A stretch of 64,000 nucleotides of DNA from Bostrychus sinensis. Its lineage: Eukaryota; Chordata; Actinopteri; Gobiiformes; Eleotridae. Below, piece by piece: positions 43,095 through 55,015 of this stretch. A model generated the notes under the pieces. It did not search any database. It worked only from the letters and a program-made list of their open reading frames with translations, and was not told the origin of the DNA. The stretch covers positions 14,351,729-14,415,728 of the forward strand of contig CM036248.1 in NCBI GenBank assembly GCA_020698575.1, written 5' to 3'. The position numbers and the translations under genes are program-made. How positions within the stretch are numbered: position 1 is the first letter of the stretch; each line of letters starts with the position of its first letter.

Positions 43095-43492
43095 AAATAA
43101 CTAGATAATTCACTTAAGGACATTTTGGAAGATTATGCACTTTCTGAGTATTTTCTAAAAAAAAATACTTCTACTTGAGTTGTTTTTTGAAGAAAACATT
43201 ATACTTTCACTCATTTGTAAAGCTCTAAATGATTAAAACTGTTTTTTTGACCTTGTGACACAGTGGGTAGTAGCAGTAGCAGAAATAGTACTTGTTGTAT
43301 AGCACAGACAGTAATAACAGTAGTAGTAGTAATGTGTAGTAGTAATAAGTAATAGTAGTAGTAGTAGTAGTATCAGTATTACAAGTAGTATTAATAGTTG
43401 TAGTAATAGTAGGTCTAGAATTGGTAGGACTTTCTGCTTAACTTTGCCCTCAGTACTTTTTTACTTTTACTTGAGAGCATGAACCACCTCTG
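43095..43492. mobile_element. CAGAGGTGG-type hAT-like element with (TAG)n array
   Basis: The right end is intact: CTTTTACTTGAGAGCATGAA then CCACCTCTG (43484-43492). The left arm retains AATACTTCTACTTGAG but not the terminal nonamer. The (TAG)n array (43264-43425) sits between the arms, as in the 22604 and 61191 copies. Confidence 0.55.
43264..43425. repeat. Imperfect (TAG)n array
   Basis: About 50 TAG-like units with interruptions such as CAG, AAA and TAA. Confidence 0.9.
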
Positions 43493-43728
43493 CATAAGCG
43501 TAACTATAAGTTCAAATTCTGCTCTTTATGCGTGTTTTGTAAAAGTTTGGTCCTCACTTAATGGTCTGGAACTGCAAATGAAAACATTTAACTAAAAGTA
43601 TGAATCACACAGTAGGGGCTTAAAATATTTTGTATAGTTTATTCTGAGCCAAACATTTGTGCAATGCTTGACGTAAAACCAATTTATCATCAGTGGCGTT
43701 TCTTAAAATGTGTGTGTTTTCTCTCCAG

Positions 43729-43888
43729 CCTGAGGAGTTGTTACTTGTGCCAGGCTCTACCTCCTCGTGTTACCCCTCGTGGGTATTTCTGCCATCTTTC
43801 TGTTTGTGGTGTGAGCGCAGGGACCTATAATCTGTGTTCGCCTGTCAAAATGATTTATTCAGCCAGTTGCAAACATATGGACTGCTAT
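43729..43888 (+). other. Weak candidate exon, Cys-rich frame
   Basis: GTGTGTTTTCTCTCCAG precedes 43729, and TGCTAT followed by GTAAGT (43889-43894) closes it. One frame is open throughout (53 codons) and encodes eight cysteines, but TG-rich sequence alone favours Cys codons and the reading frame continues past the donor. Its phase does not match the exon at 32192. I recognise no family. Confidence 0.15.
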
Positions 43889-43894
43889 GTAAGT

Positions 43895-44305
43895 GTGTCT
43901 TACATCCCTGCGTGTTTGGCTAAAAGCTCTGTCTTGACGTCTATAGGTCTGTGCATGTGTCAGCGCAAATGGGAAAGAAAACATGTCTGGCACTGGGAAA
44001 AAGCTGCTCATCTGAAATATTTCCTCTTCACGTGTGATTTTAAGCCGTGCTGAGAGTCTTCGTGTGGTGCATTGAGTGAGACAAGATAAATATTTCTGGT
44101 CAATCCTATCATAACCCTGCAGCACACAGTCATCTGTGCATATGTAACCTGTTTGGAAACATAAAAAGAGAGCTTTAAGATACAGAAACCAAAATGTTCT
44201 TCATCTGTCCCTCTGAACCAAAGCACGACTGGGTTTAATACTCAAGTAAAACTGTAGTAATTTAATACAGCAAAATACCAATATGGGAGTTTTTTCCAAG
44301 ACATT
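43895..44305. other. Unannotated stretch
   Basis: Moderate GC, repeat-free. No supportable feature. Confidence 0.35.
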
Positions 44306-44309
44306 ATGC

Positions 44310-44465
44310 AGACACAAGCCAGTACTCCTTGTTCCAGTCCCATGCCCAAATAAATGGAGAAAGATGTGTCAGGAAGGGCATTCGACATAAACTTATGCCA
44401 AATCAATATGTGAATCACTGCATGTTGGGAAACAGATGATCTCAGAAAAGAAAACCTGAATGGAA
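44310..44465 (-). repeat. Family-A interspersed repeat, near full core
   Basis: CAGTACTCCTTGTTCCAGTC, CATGCCCAAATAAATGGAGA, GTCAGGAAGGGCATTCGACA, CCAAATCAATATGTGAATC and ACAGATGATCTCAGAAAAG. Confidence 0.65.
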
Positions 44466-44469
44466 AGAA

Positions 44470-44855
44470 GCTCTGTGTACCTATAGACTGCGGTGACTCA
44501 GCCATTTTCTCTGAGAGTGACAATCATTAATTCAGTGTTGATAAGTGGTGTGGATAAATAAATGGGAGTTTGATAATAACGCCTATAGATGGCATAAAGG
44601 TCTTATCAGTGTTTCCCATTAACTCACAACTCTATGGCAAACAGTGTAATTTTACCCCCATACTCTACAGCTGAATTCAAACACTAAATATATGTTGTTG
44701 TTTTTTGTTTTTTTCTTGTTGTTTTTTTTGCCATGAATACAAAATATATGGAAAAAATAATTAATAATAAATAAATGTCTGTCTTCAAGTCATTATCTTC
44801 CTTCTTTAAAAAGTCCTTTAGAAAATCTTTTCATACATGTTTAGATCCTAGATAT
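44470..44855. other. Unannotated stretch
   Basis: T-rich segments near 44700-44730. No supportable feature. Confidence 0.4.
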
Positions 44856-44859
44856 ATTA

Positions 44860-45228
44860 TAGGGATGTTGGAAGAAACTAAATATTGATATATTATGATA
44901 TTTTATTTGGTGACACTGTATCAATATCAAAAAAGGCTGTATTATTTTTTTTTTTTTTTTACCAGAAAATCTGCTTTGAAAAGTAGGATCACTGACTGTT
45001 GAAGATATTTTTACAATACAGTGACAGTATTCACTGTTCTGTTTATTAAATAAAATGTATTTCTAATGCATTTCTGTGCACGCAGTGGTGTAGTAGTATA
45101 CAGGTGAGATTTTTCAAAATCATGTTGTTAAAACATCTCAGGATATTGCCTTTGTTACTGTGTTGTGATGTATCGTATCTTGATGTTTATATTGTGATAT
45201 GCCAGATTGTCGCCAATACACAGACCTA
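44860..45228. mobile_element. hAT-like element (TAGGGATGTT / ACAGACCTA termini)
   Basis: It starts TAGGGATGTTGGAAGAAAC and ends GTCGCCAATACACAGACCTA. The interior alternates ATATTGATATATTATG-type steps near the left with GTATCTTGATGTTTATATTG near the right. A T-run lies at about 44945-44960. No matching 8 bp duplication was found. I recognise the two ends as a teleost repeat pair. Confidence 0.55.
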
Positions 45229-45242
45229 GGAGCAAAAAGGTA

Positions 45243-45244
<2 letters not shown>

Positions 45245-45305
<61 letters not shown>

Positions 45306-45307
45306 TT
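45245..45307. repeat. (AT)n followed by T20
   Basis: About 22 AT units (45245-45288) merge into an uninterrupted T run to 45307. Confidence 0.95.
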
Positions 45308-45309
45308 CA

Positions 45310-46225
45310 TAAATGATTACTGTCACAATATAGCCTACTATTGAGAGATGAGGCAATACACTGTACTATAAGGTTGCAGTGTTATTTATACAAGGGAAAG
45401 GAAGAAGAATGCTTTCATTTTAATGCTGTAAATGTTTTATGCATGGTGAATTATGACCTTTTCCCTCTGGTGGATACCTGCTGCCACATCTCAAGCGAGT
45501 GTGCACACAGATATGTTATTGTCCCCACAGCAGAGCCAGCTCAGCCCAGTGCCCTTGTTCCCAAAGATAAACCTCCAAAGCTTGAATGACAGCGTGACCA
45601 CTCGCAGACCACACAAATGCACACGCCTCCATGCACGCAAACAGCATTTTTTCCCCCCACTCCCTCTCTCTGCTCTTTCCTCTTGCTTTTCCCTATCTCT
45701 TTATTGATCTGTCTCTATTTCTCTTTATTTTAGCTTTACAGGGGTCACCTTTGATTCATCCACTCCTCAACTGATACCGAAGCAAAAGACATGACATCCT
45801 CTTTAGATTTGAATGGGCCAAGTTAATCATGTCAAAGCTGAAACCCAAAAATAAAGACATTACATTTGACATTTTGGAGCTGTTTTAATCAATGACATAG
45901 TGAGCAGTCAATAGTATTCGTCACAATGTCAACAGGTGTGCACAAAAATTCAGCGGGGATAATCAGATGTCCAAATTATCAGCAAGAGGTTGAGTTTGAT
46001 CACTGTTGCATCAAAACCTTGTAATTTCAGTAAAATTCTTTTTTTTCTGAGTTTTATTTTTAACTCACCACAGGATTAAATAAATGGCGTATTTCAAACA
46101 AGTTTCACTGGTTGAGAATAATTGAAATGTTTCGCATATAAACATTATTTTCTTGTTACTTGTCAGTCAGTGCTAAATCTGTCAGTATGGAAAAGATTGA
46201 TAGTAGAGAATATAATATGGGGAAA
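45310..46225. other. Unannotated stretch
   Basis: Overlapping plus-strand frames at 45341-45707 lack motifs. The segment ends in a pyrimidine-rich run at 45650-45725. No supportable gene. Confidence 0.35.
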
Positions 46226-46227
46226 TG

Positions 46228-46712
46228 CAGTGGCTCTCAACTTGAACTAATTATTTTATTGTGACCCACTTTTTATAGAAATATATTTTACTAAATTATT
46301 TTACTATGACATCAGACATCTGTGTTTCTCAATAATTCAAAAGATTACAGCAGCTAACCTATTATTATTTTTACAAAATACATATAACATACTGTCTATA
46401 CCACTGCTGCCACATTTATAATAATATAATAACTTAGAAATATTGAAATAGACTATTAAAAGTTAGTATAATAACACTAATATAATAAAGAATGCAAAAA
46501 AAGAATAAAAAGCTTTCAACTTAAAAAAAAAATAATAATAATAAAAAGTATTACATAAAACATCTTACTGGATCTTAAATGGTATAATTAATAATTTACC
46601 CCCATAGACTCCATTTCATGTAATTAAATCAATATTTAGGATTCAAATAAGCTGAACATTGAAACTATATCCAACCACTTGGTGACCCGCTTTTTGGTCC
46701 TGAAAACCACTG
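46228..46712. mobile_element. hAT-like element (CAGTGG termini)
   Basis: It starts CAGTGGCTCTCAACTTG (46228) and ends TCCTGAAAACCACTG (46712). The reverse complement of the right end, CAGTGGTTTTCAGGA, gives inverted termini of the CAGTGGTTCTCAA type. GTGACCCACTTTTTATAGAA near the left and GGTGACCCGCTTTTTGGTCC near the right are further similar segments. The flanking 8-mers do not match. Confidence 0.65.
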
Positions 46713-46714
46713 CA

Positions 46715-47100
46715 AAAAGCAGCTTGTGGTGTAAAAAGGTTGCAGTCCCAGAGAAAACAACAAAAGTTAGCGGAAAACTTGTTTTTCTATATACGGTATT
46801 CAAATGTACACTTTTATGTTGCCAAAAAGGGCATAGTAAAAGTCATAGTATAAGTCAATACTGCATCATTGTACCATTTAGTGTTATGATGAGGTCAAAT
46901 ATAGCTTTTTTTTTTTTACCCATTACCATACCAGTTTTATGTATGAAGCTCTTTAAAAACTGTGCAGTGCTGTACAAGAAAAGACAATAAACAATAAAAC
47001 TTACAATACTTAAAAAAACAAAGACAAAAAAACACGTACACATAAAAAAATAAAACATAACTAGGTTCCAATAATATACTCATGCAAAAACCACAGAAGC
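46715..47100. other. Unannotated stretch
   Basis: A-rich, with no supportable gene. Confidence 0.4.
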
Positions 47101-47102
47101 AA

Positions 47103-47716
47103 TTAAAACAGGGTTCACACTTTTTTGCCAAGAATTTTCAATGACTTTTCCAAAACTTTTGACAAAATTTCCAAGACCTGAAAAATGACTTACACATGTT
47201 TAAATAGTATTCAAATTGTCCAGTGTGGTACATTAGAAACATATTTGCTGCAATTTAATTTGCTAAATTTGGAAATTAGTCAGTTAAACAAACAAACAAA
47301 CAAACAAACAAAAACAGCTGGGGCTTCCCCCAGAAATATATCATTACATTAATTTTACTAACTTATAGCCTATACACCAGTAATTAAAAAATAATTATGC
47401 TATATTAGATATAAACTAATTATCTATGCTGTTTCATTATCAAAGCCAAAAGCCAAAGACCAGCAAAAAAATGTATTTAGTTCAAATATTCTGACAAAAA
47501 ATAGATATAGGTCACTTTCCCTGCAGTGAGAACAAGAAGACAGAGTTTCTACTGAACACTTATATTTACTGGATTCTAGCTGGCCGCTTGTTTAATTAGT
47601 AGTGGCTGACTGTTACTGTATAAAGTTCCCAAACTTTTTCCAGCCCCTGGAAACTGCATTTTAAAATTCCATGACTTTTCCATGTTTTCCATGATTGTAC
47701 AAACCCTGTTAAAACA
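47103..47716. mobile_element. hAT-like element (CAGGGTTCACAC / AAACCCTG)
   Basis: It starts CAGGGTTCACACTTTTTTGC (47109) and ends TGTACAAACCCTG (47708). Inward lie repeated CATGACTTTTCC-type and AATGACTTTTCC-type segments at both ends. The 8-mer TTAAAACA lies at 47103-47110 (overlapping the first CA of the element) and at 47709-47716. The simplest reading is an original TTAAAACA-CAGGG junction that lost one CA. An (AAAC)n run lies at 47285-47311. No coding. Confidence 0.7.
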
Positions 47717-47717
47717 C

Positions 47718-48520
47718 AAGTAAACAAGCAGAAGCAAAAAGTCAACATCTCACACTGTGTTAAAAGCCAAGGAGGAAAGGTGCGTTTTTGAGAAGTGATT
47801 TAAAAACAGACAGGGACTTGGCCTGTCTGCTGTCTGATGGCAGCAGGTAGCATGTTTATAATGACTTTTGCTTGAAACACACATTATGTTCATTTTAGTG
47901 TCTCCCAAATGTAAAATTGTTCCTCTCTCATAAGCCAGGTGAGCCAGTAGCCTGGGGCTTGTTAAAGTATATCCATGAGGCTTAGAGGGAAGTCAACAGT
48001 AAGTGTTTGCTTTAACACCAGTAGTAAAGTAAGAAAATAAACATTTGGCTCCAGATGGAAAGAACACAGTCAAACAGCAGTTGGTTGATTAGATCAGGAC
48101 CAGGCGCGGTGGGAGCGAAACTTAACTCCAAACTAGAGCAGCCCCATCCACAATGCCACAACAACAAACTACATCCTTCAACCTCAATGTACTCCTGAAT
48201 CATACATGTCTGTGCTAACTATCACATAATCACTGGTGTGACGATGACAGAGAGAGGACCAGACTAAATCATCGGGGAAATGGAAAATAGGCATTGCAAT
48301 CTTATTCTGATATATTTACCCAGTTGGTTTCACAACAATTCGCGCTTTCATTCATGCGAGTTTGATGACTCTTTTACAGGAGTCCCAAGTGGGGCCCAAG
48401 TGTCGAGGTGCAAATCACCCATAGCTGAAACAATAACCGCAAGAGAAGAGGTAACATTGATTAGCAAGACATCTTATTCAACCTACAGTCCCCTGGAAGT
48501 ATACTGGGGAAAGTCAGGTA
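47718..48520. other. Unannotated stretch
   Basis: Single-copy-looking sequence with no recognised repeat or exon. Confidence 0.4.
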
Positions 48521-48526
48521 TCATTT

Positions 48527-49262
48527 AGCGCGTTTACATAGCACATCATACTTCGATTAAGGACAATATTCAGATTAGGCTTAGGTGTTTACATGTGCTA
48601 CTGAAATGGAAAAATTCCTGTTTACATGTTAGAAGCATCAATCTGATTAAGCTATTAGAGTTTTAATATGTTGGGTTAATATATGAGAAATAAAATGTAT
48701 TTGGAAATGTAAAATATGAATGTGTTGTCAGTATTTAATTAAAGGATAAGAGTAAATCCTGGAGTGTAGCAGTGAGAGGCTGGAGGTTAAGCTATAAGAT
48801 AAAACTACGGTACACTTCCTGTTTCCTGTTTAGTACCAGCTTTCTGTGCAGTATATTTTACACGCAATGGCACTGTATTAATCCTACGTTTTAATGATTC
48901 ACTATATAGCATCACTAGTTTAATGTTTCATTGACTGTGTAAAAGTTAAGATTAAATGCAATGTTTGTTTTATGAAACAAGAGCCCTACAGTGCCAGCTA
49001 AAACCAGAAACAGCTGTTGCTAATAACCGCTAGCTTGTCACAAAGCCATCTGTAACTTTGGAAAAAAGGTGAGAACAGGCAACAATGCAATTAAGGTGTT
49101 TACAATAACGAGAAGCTCAGAATATTTCAATTAAGGCTTATTCTGAATATGACCTTAGTCTAATGAAGGTAATTCTAAAACGGTGTTTACATGATAGTAT
49201 TTTATTCAGAGTATGCTCATATTCAGATTAAGATCGGCGTATTCTAGTGCATGTAAATGCAT
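48527..49262. mobile_element. Inverted-repeat DNA element (GCGTTTACAT termini)
   Basis: GCGCGTTTACATAGCACATC at the left and GTGCATGTAAATGC at the right pair imperfectly. Further inverted GTTTACATG/CATGTAAAC and ATTCAGATTA/TAATCTGAAT motifs recur inside both arms. The interior is non-coding. The layout fits a Harbinger-like or other MITE, but target duplications are unclear. Confidence 0.6.
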
Positions 49263-49264
49263 TT

Positions 49265-50350
49265 GTTTTTACTTTACTATTGATACAGTATACATACAAT
49301 CATACAAATGGTCACAAATAATACACGTTTTTGTTATAAAGGCTTGTCCCAACACTGCTGACAGAAATAAAGCACTTCTGACACTTCTAATACATGTAAT
49401 ACTGTACAGACGCAGTGGTAGTGGAGTAAGTCCATTTCATTTCTTTAAAGTTGCTATGAGCAGTATATATTTTTATACCCTCATGTGTGCCAAGATATGA
49501 TGTAAACATGTTTAAATCAAATATTAGTTTTACTGATAACAATGGTATAGTTGATTTATTAACAATTAAATGTATATTTTACATAATGGCCAAGCTGCTC
49601 ACATTTTTTGTTATGGTTCTAAAACTGCCTTGATGATCGCCCAATCAGAAAAGAAATCCATTGTTTTTTAAACCAGTACGAGTGCATGCTGCTTACATTA
49701 CCTTTACAGGTAATAATGTACATAAGAAAAGGAAAAAAAAAAAAAAAAAATCACAAAAATGTCTTCTTCAGTAAACGTACAAATTTTCTGTTCCAAATGT
49801 ACTTCTGCTCCTGACAGGTTGTCCCAGCAGCACTGAGAATAAACTTCCTTATTTACCTTTCCTAAAAGTAGTATTTGACACCTATTAAACTATAGTATCT
49901 GCATTGTACCACCTGTGACTGTTTTGTGCTTTACAAATCAGATTTATTATACTCTTAATTAACTGTGAACTGTCAATCACTTATAAGCTTATACGCTGTT
50001 ATACACATAAACAATGCCTCTCCAGTCATAAGAACATGCCATTTACAGCATGAGCTTACTTGTAATAAATTAACCCAAATGAATAAATCAATGACAATGA
50101 TGCGGTTCATGTATTCCACATCTGTAACTCATTTGTGGGATTGACCTGTCTCTGACTCCCTCAGCGCTGTCTCAAAGGGGGGATTATGAGACCTGAGGGG
50201 AAGCAGAAGTGACCCATGCTGTCGGGTCAAGCATGGCCTCACACCCTGCAGCAGCGGCTACACCAAACACTACTAATGTGAACGGAGTAGGTCAGGTCAC
50301 ATATACTGTATACAAGCAACACTCTCAGGCACTAACTAATACAAGCACTC
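49265..50350. other. Unannotated stretch
   Basis: An A run lies at about 49732-49750. No supportable gene or transposon boundary. Confidence 0.4.
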
Positions 50351-50354
50351 ATTC

Positions 50355-50541
50355 TAGGGCTGCTCAATATATCACAAATTATCGCAATATTCGCAAAGGC
50401 AAGTCCTCATTTAGCCTCTTTTTAGTCTTTGTTACCTTTTAATTTTGACAGTTTTGACCAGTAAAGGCAGGGACATTTAGTTCTGCTTTAATTTTACTGA
50501 ACTTACTGTGTCAAAATATGTGTCATACAGTGCCGCCCCTA
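50355..50541. mobile_element. Possible small hAT-like element
   Basis: TAGGGCTGCTCAATATATCA at the left resembles the 7620 element. A right end GCCGCCCCTA and flanking 8-mers ACTCATTC and ATTTATTC (6 of 8) are suggestive, but the termini match poorly. Confidence 0.3.
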
Positions 50542-50544
50542 ATT

Positions 50545-51945
50545 TATTCACACTCATATATACGGACGCTTATACATGGATTTCTCATGATTTTGGCAAA
50601 GGTGCACTGGCTGCTCACAGCACTGGCAAAATAACACATTTAGAGTGCGCTAAGAGGGGGAAGGGTGTTTTCAATGGATCATTTGGAAACATCTGTGGCC
50701 ACATTCACTATCTCCCACTCACTCTAATTTACTGCCTCTACATTTTTCCCCCTTTCCATCCTGCCTCACCAAATTTCCTTTCAATCTCCTCACCATCTTC
50801 TTCCTTCTTTTCATTCAGAGAGGACCAATAAGCCCCGGATTTCTCTCCCTCTCTCTCTCCCTCTCCTTCTCTTTCCATCTCTCTCTGGATTTTTTTGGCT
50901 GCAGTATAACTTCCCCAAAGGCACAAACAACACAGCAGGATGACACACATGGTTTGATGTAAGGTTGGTTTTCTAATGCCATCGTCATGGTAACACTCCC
51001 TCGCTCCTCGCACAAACGAAGTACATATCGCGCAGGAATTCGTGTAGATTCTTACGTAACCCTGCGCGCACACACACATACAAACACACACACACACACA
51101 CAAAGAGGGACAGACAGAAAAGAAAGATAGATTGAATGACTCAGTGCTAGACCACATAGTGCGAGCATCTGTCATCAATATTATACCTTTGACTGCGACA
51201 AGAACGGCGCGTACCACGTTGCTGCCTGAGTCTCATTATAAATCACATGTACACCCACACCACATCACAGGCTCCTTCATGGTAGTACTTCATGGCAGAG
51301 CAAGAGGTGGATATAGCTGTTTAACTAGTTACGGCAACACACCACTGGCTCATGTAGCAGCATACTAATTATGACTTTTGCTCCCCACGGGCGCTGTTCA
51401 TAAAGATGTTGGATGTGGGTGAGAGAAGAGGAGTATGTTAGAAGCATCGCTGTGGATTTAATGAAAAGCTTGGTGATTTCTGGTGGCAACATGCACAGGA
51501 GGAGGAGACCCTGAAGAAGAAGAAGAAGAAGAAGAAGAAGAAGAAAACACAAGAGGGGGATAACAACTTGGCCTATTTATATGCAGTGGTTTGAGCATCA
51601 AGAAATGAGCAGAGTGCAAGTGTGAAAGTGTAGAGTACACAGCATCCCGGAGCAGACTGTTTGAGAGAGGAAGCCGGCGCCGCCAGAAAGCATGCTGCCC
51701 CCCTTTTGCCTTGAACATAGTTGTTTACCTTCACCGAGAGGAAAGCATCTCATCTGTTGTTTTGAGCCAGCCTTGGTGCGGCAATGATACATTTGTAAAA
51801 AGGGGTTGGCGGACACACTGCCCTCACTGCTCCTTGAATACAAATACTAGCTATATGAATCAAAGAACGATCAAAATAAAGGTATTTTTAACATTTAGTT
51901 TAACCCATGACCTATAAATAATGTTGGTGCATCAAGTTCTTACGG
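50545..51945. other. Unannotated stretch with three microsatellites
   Basis: A (CT)n-rich tract at about 50841-50886, a (CA)n tract at 51068-51102 and (GAA)11 at 51512-51545. Long frames here (up to 159 codons on the minus strand) are translations of these low-complexity tracts. The segments 50900-51060 and 51610-51850 are GC-moderate and repeat-free. Confidence 0.6.
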
Positions 51946-51947
51946 TT

Positions 51948-52285
51948 AAAAGTCCCCTATTATGCTAAATTGACCTTTTTTGAGCTGTTTACTATGTTAT
52001 AATGTTGATTTCACGTCAAAAACATACCTGGAGTAGTGCAGACTGATCATTTCAGCGCTTAAATTTCCATCATTACAAAGCAGTCAGCTCTTATCATTTA
52101 TCTGTTTGGGTCATATTGCTAATAGCCATGTTAATTAGCCATTTCATGCTTTGTTCACTCTACACCATTGCCAGCAGAGAGTGCCAGACACCTAATCCAA
52201 GCATTTTCATTACAAAGTCAAAGAAACAGCTCCCCATAAGAGGCTATTTTCAATATACTGTACATACACTATTTTAAGTTGTAAA
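51948..52285 (+). repeat. Family-B interspersed repeat
   Basis: CCCCTATTATGCTAAATTGA, ACTATGTTATAATGTTGATT, CATCATTACAAAGCAGTCAG, TTTATCTGTTTGGGTCATAT and TTGCCAGCAGAGAGTGCCAG. The CTCF-like core seen in the other copies is mutated here (CAGAGAGTGC instead of CAGGGGGCAA). Confidence 0.65.
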
Positions 52286-52289
52286 ACGT

Positions 52290-53810
52290 AAAAAAAAATT
52301 CTTCTCTCTCCATTTTTGTTCTTGCATCCCTGGTTTGTTAGTTCTTGCAGCGTGTTTCTTCATCTGGGGAGAACTTTTTTTTTTTCTCGTGAGGTGTCCT
52401 AGAACTGTTGTGTGATTGATCAGGGATGTGCAATGGGTGTGGCTAATGAGCTGACAGAAAAAGTCGCTTGACAACCCTGAGCGGGGCCTATGATTTCTCC
52501 GTTCAAATTTCCAGTGAAGTATGAAATGTCCTGTGCAGAACTAACTTTGTTCTTGTTCTTGAGGTGGCAAGAAAAGATTCTCTGTTCTTGCAGAGTCTGT
52601 AACACCCTTAATCTCAAAGGGCCATGGTCAGTAATTTAGTTTGGGTTATTTTTGCTGTTTTGTATTTCACAATCTTCTACTGGGTGATAAAACAACATAA
52701 TGTGTGAGGGAGTACTGCTTGTACAATTTTCCAGTAATGAATCATTTAAAAATAATAGTTTGGGAGGTTTCTTTAGTTCAAGGTTGGAATAACTTTTTTG
52801 GATGAATAAAGGCCATTTAAAATCAAAACAAACTAGTGTACATATTAATCACACTGTTACCAGAATATCCTAACCCACATAAAACATTTCATTGCATTTT
52901 CAAAATGGTTGCAATGTTTCAGATGCTAAAATTAATAAAAATAGTCAGGTCAGGTTTGTTTATTGTTTACGCTTAGTACAGATTTCTTTGACAATGGCAT
53001 CTTTGACAGCAACAAAATATGTTTAACTAAATAGATTTTATTTTCTAGCCTGGCCAACAATGCATTTTTATTTTTATTTTTTTTACTAATATTAGTATAT
53101 TAAGGTGGTAAGTTGGTTTTCCAAGGGTGCAGAACAAAAGTATGCAGACGAAACTACATCTGAAAACAATTAGATAGAGACAACCAATCAGAAAACAAGA
53201 TGCACTATACCAACATATTGCAAAATAAACTGCAGTTACAGTTACATATTCAACCAATAAGAGAAAAAAAAACATTGCATGAAGCCCATTCCACTTAGTA
53301 TACAGTTATGATTGTACGATGTGATAGGACTCAGCATAAGACTTGAAATGGATGGATTCCAATGGGAAGGAGCCAAGAGCCAGAATCAGATGAGTAGGAA
53401 AAAAATAATTTGACTAGACGTGAAGAAGCCTATAGAATAAAGTTCTGACACTTGCAAGTTCTTGTTGACTGGTTTAACACAATCTGTGCCACCCAGTGAA
53501 GAGGAAAATGTAAAGTGACATTTACATTTAGATTAGTACAGTGACAGATATTGCATGTGTTTGCCAAATCAGCTGCAATATCCCTGGGTGGCGCTGCTTT
53601 GAATGAAAGTTATTACTGTAATTATGTCCCTATTAAAGCTCCCCCATACCCTGCCTGTCAGGTTCATTTGGCAGCCTGCCTCTTATCAGGAGAAAGCTTG
53701 TTTACTCAACAGGCCTACACACATGGTATATTCTAAAGTACACAAAAGAGTAATACCTTGTCAAACATTATAAGTATTTTACAAGTACTTTAAAGTTTTT
53801 TACGAGAGCA
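52290..53810. other. Unannotated stretch
   Basis: No repeat family, exon or RNA gene is recognised. T-rich runs lie near 52377-52387 and 53065-53083. Confidence 0.4.
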
Positions 53811-53815
53811 AGATG

Positions 53816-53970
53816 GCATCAACTACAATAGAAACTGTTGCCGTTATTGGGCAGTGAAAGTAGCCAGGCAAAACACAGGAAAAGAGATTGGGGACTGGCA
53901 CGGTGCAAATAGGCCCAAGCTGGGACTTGAACTAAAGCCACTCTACCAGGTGAGCCATCAAGGCATCCAC
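53816..53970 (-). repeat. tRNA-derived SINE
   Basis: On the minus strand the head reads TGATGGCTCACCTGGTAGAG (A box) then AGTTCAAGTCCCAGC (B box at about 53923-53937). It is followed by a CCAGTCCCCAATCTCTTTTC body and a tail of CACTGCCCAATAACGG type. This is a different SINE family from those at 22765 and 56960. Confidence 0.7.
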
Positions 53971-53974
53971 AACA

Positions 53975-54945
53975 AAACATGGTACCTACAGATTTTATAT
54001 GAACGTCTGTCTTCTTTTCAATAAAATTTAACAACAGTAAAACATTGCAATACTAATAATGTCTTTGCTAATTTCGTGATAATCACTGGACAAATCTTTC
54101 CCCACAATTGTCTTCCTTCTATTGTCATATTCATGAAAGCCTCCTCCATTGGCCCAGTCATCGCCTCTGTCTCAGACATGTTTTATCTGCTGGGATCACG
54201 GCCTGCAGTGCATGAAATCTGCCTGTCAGGGTCGGCTGATGCACCTGCTGCAGGCACTCCGCCACATAAACAGAGAAGAGAGTAATTGGACTCATGAAGA
54301 CGAAAGATAAGTGCACTGAATCTTATATCGCTGTGTGTGGTATGTGCATGTTCCTGTGTCCATTTGTCAAGTGGTTTTCAGTGTCAGTTCAAATGCCCTG
54401 ACATAGCCCTGCCCTTCTAAAAACAGCCAATTTCCTGTATAGCCACTGGAGTGTGACAGCAGCAGGTGCCTAATGGGCAAAGCTTAGGAGACAGGGCATT
54501 ACCAAAATCCAGCAAACTCAATTGTATTAATCCTCTGGATTAGCAGCTTTAATTCTCAACACGTTTCCAGTTTAAAAGTCCTATTTCCTCACTGAAAATA
54601 GGGACGGCACGTGAGGACGAATAGAAACAATCCCAACAGTTTATTGCCTTGTTTTATCAGCTGGAAAAAAGGTCTTTCAGGAAAGAAGTTTGGATAGACT
54701 TCATATTTGAAAGTGTGCAGACAAGCTGTCGAAACACAAAAACCTCTTGGCAGGTTTTCAACACCTTCATATCTCCAGTTTACTTGTCACATTCATGACA
54801 AGCATGTTGTGTGCTAATTAACCTAGTGCTCAATCCTTGCTAATATTAAAGAGCCATTATCTTAACCCCACTCTGCACATGGCCCCCAAGACTGCAAACT
54901 GCCACTTCTAATCTGCCTCCTGTCTGCCGCCGTCCTGTCTCTCTT
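53975..54945. other. Unannotated stretch
   Basis: The part at 54080-54300 is GC-moderate, repeat-free and could be conserved. No supportable gene. Confidence 0.35.
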
Positions 54946-54949
54946 ACAG

Positions 54950-55015
54950 CTCTCACATGTGGGATTTAGATTACAGTGAGCAGCTCCACGATGATGAAGT
55001 GTGTGTGCGCGCAGG
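54950..55015 (+). CDS. Candidate small exon (66 bp), unidentified
   Basis: CGTCCTGTCTCTCTTACAG is a strong acceptor ending at 54949, and GCGCAGG followed by GTGAGC is a good donor. The length is a multiple of three. One frame (codons from 54951) is open through 21 codons and reads SHMWDLDYSEQLHDDEVCV..., while the other two have stops. An exon of this size, phase and acidic composition would suit a cassette exon. The required phase does not join directly to the exon at 32192. No family is recognised. Confidence 0.3.

Noticed and set aside
50738..51217. A 159-codon minus-strand frame
   Set aside because: It translates (CT)n and (CA)n tracts into Glu/Arg- and Cys/Val-rich runs. No conserved domain and no splice context.
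51512..51545. Poly-Ser or poly-Lys coding repeat
   Set aside because: It is a (GAA)n microsatellite without a supported gene around it.
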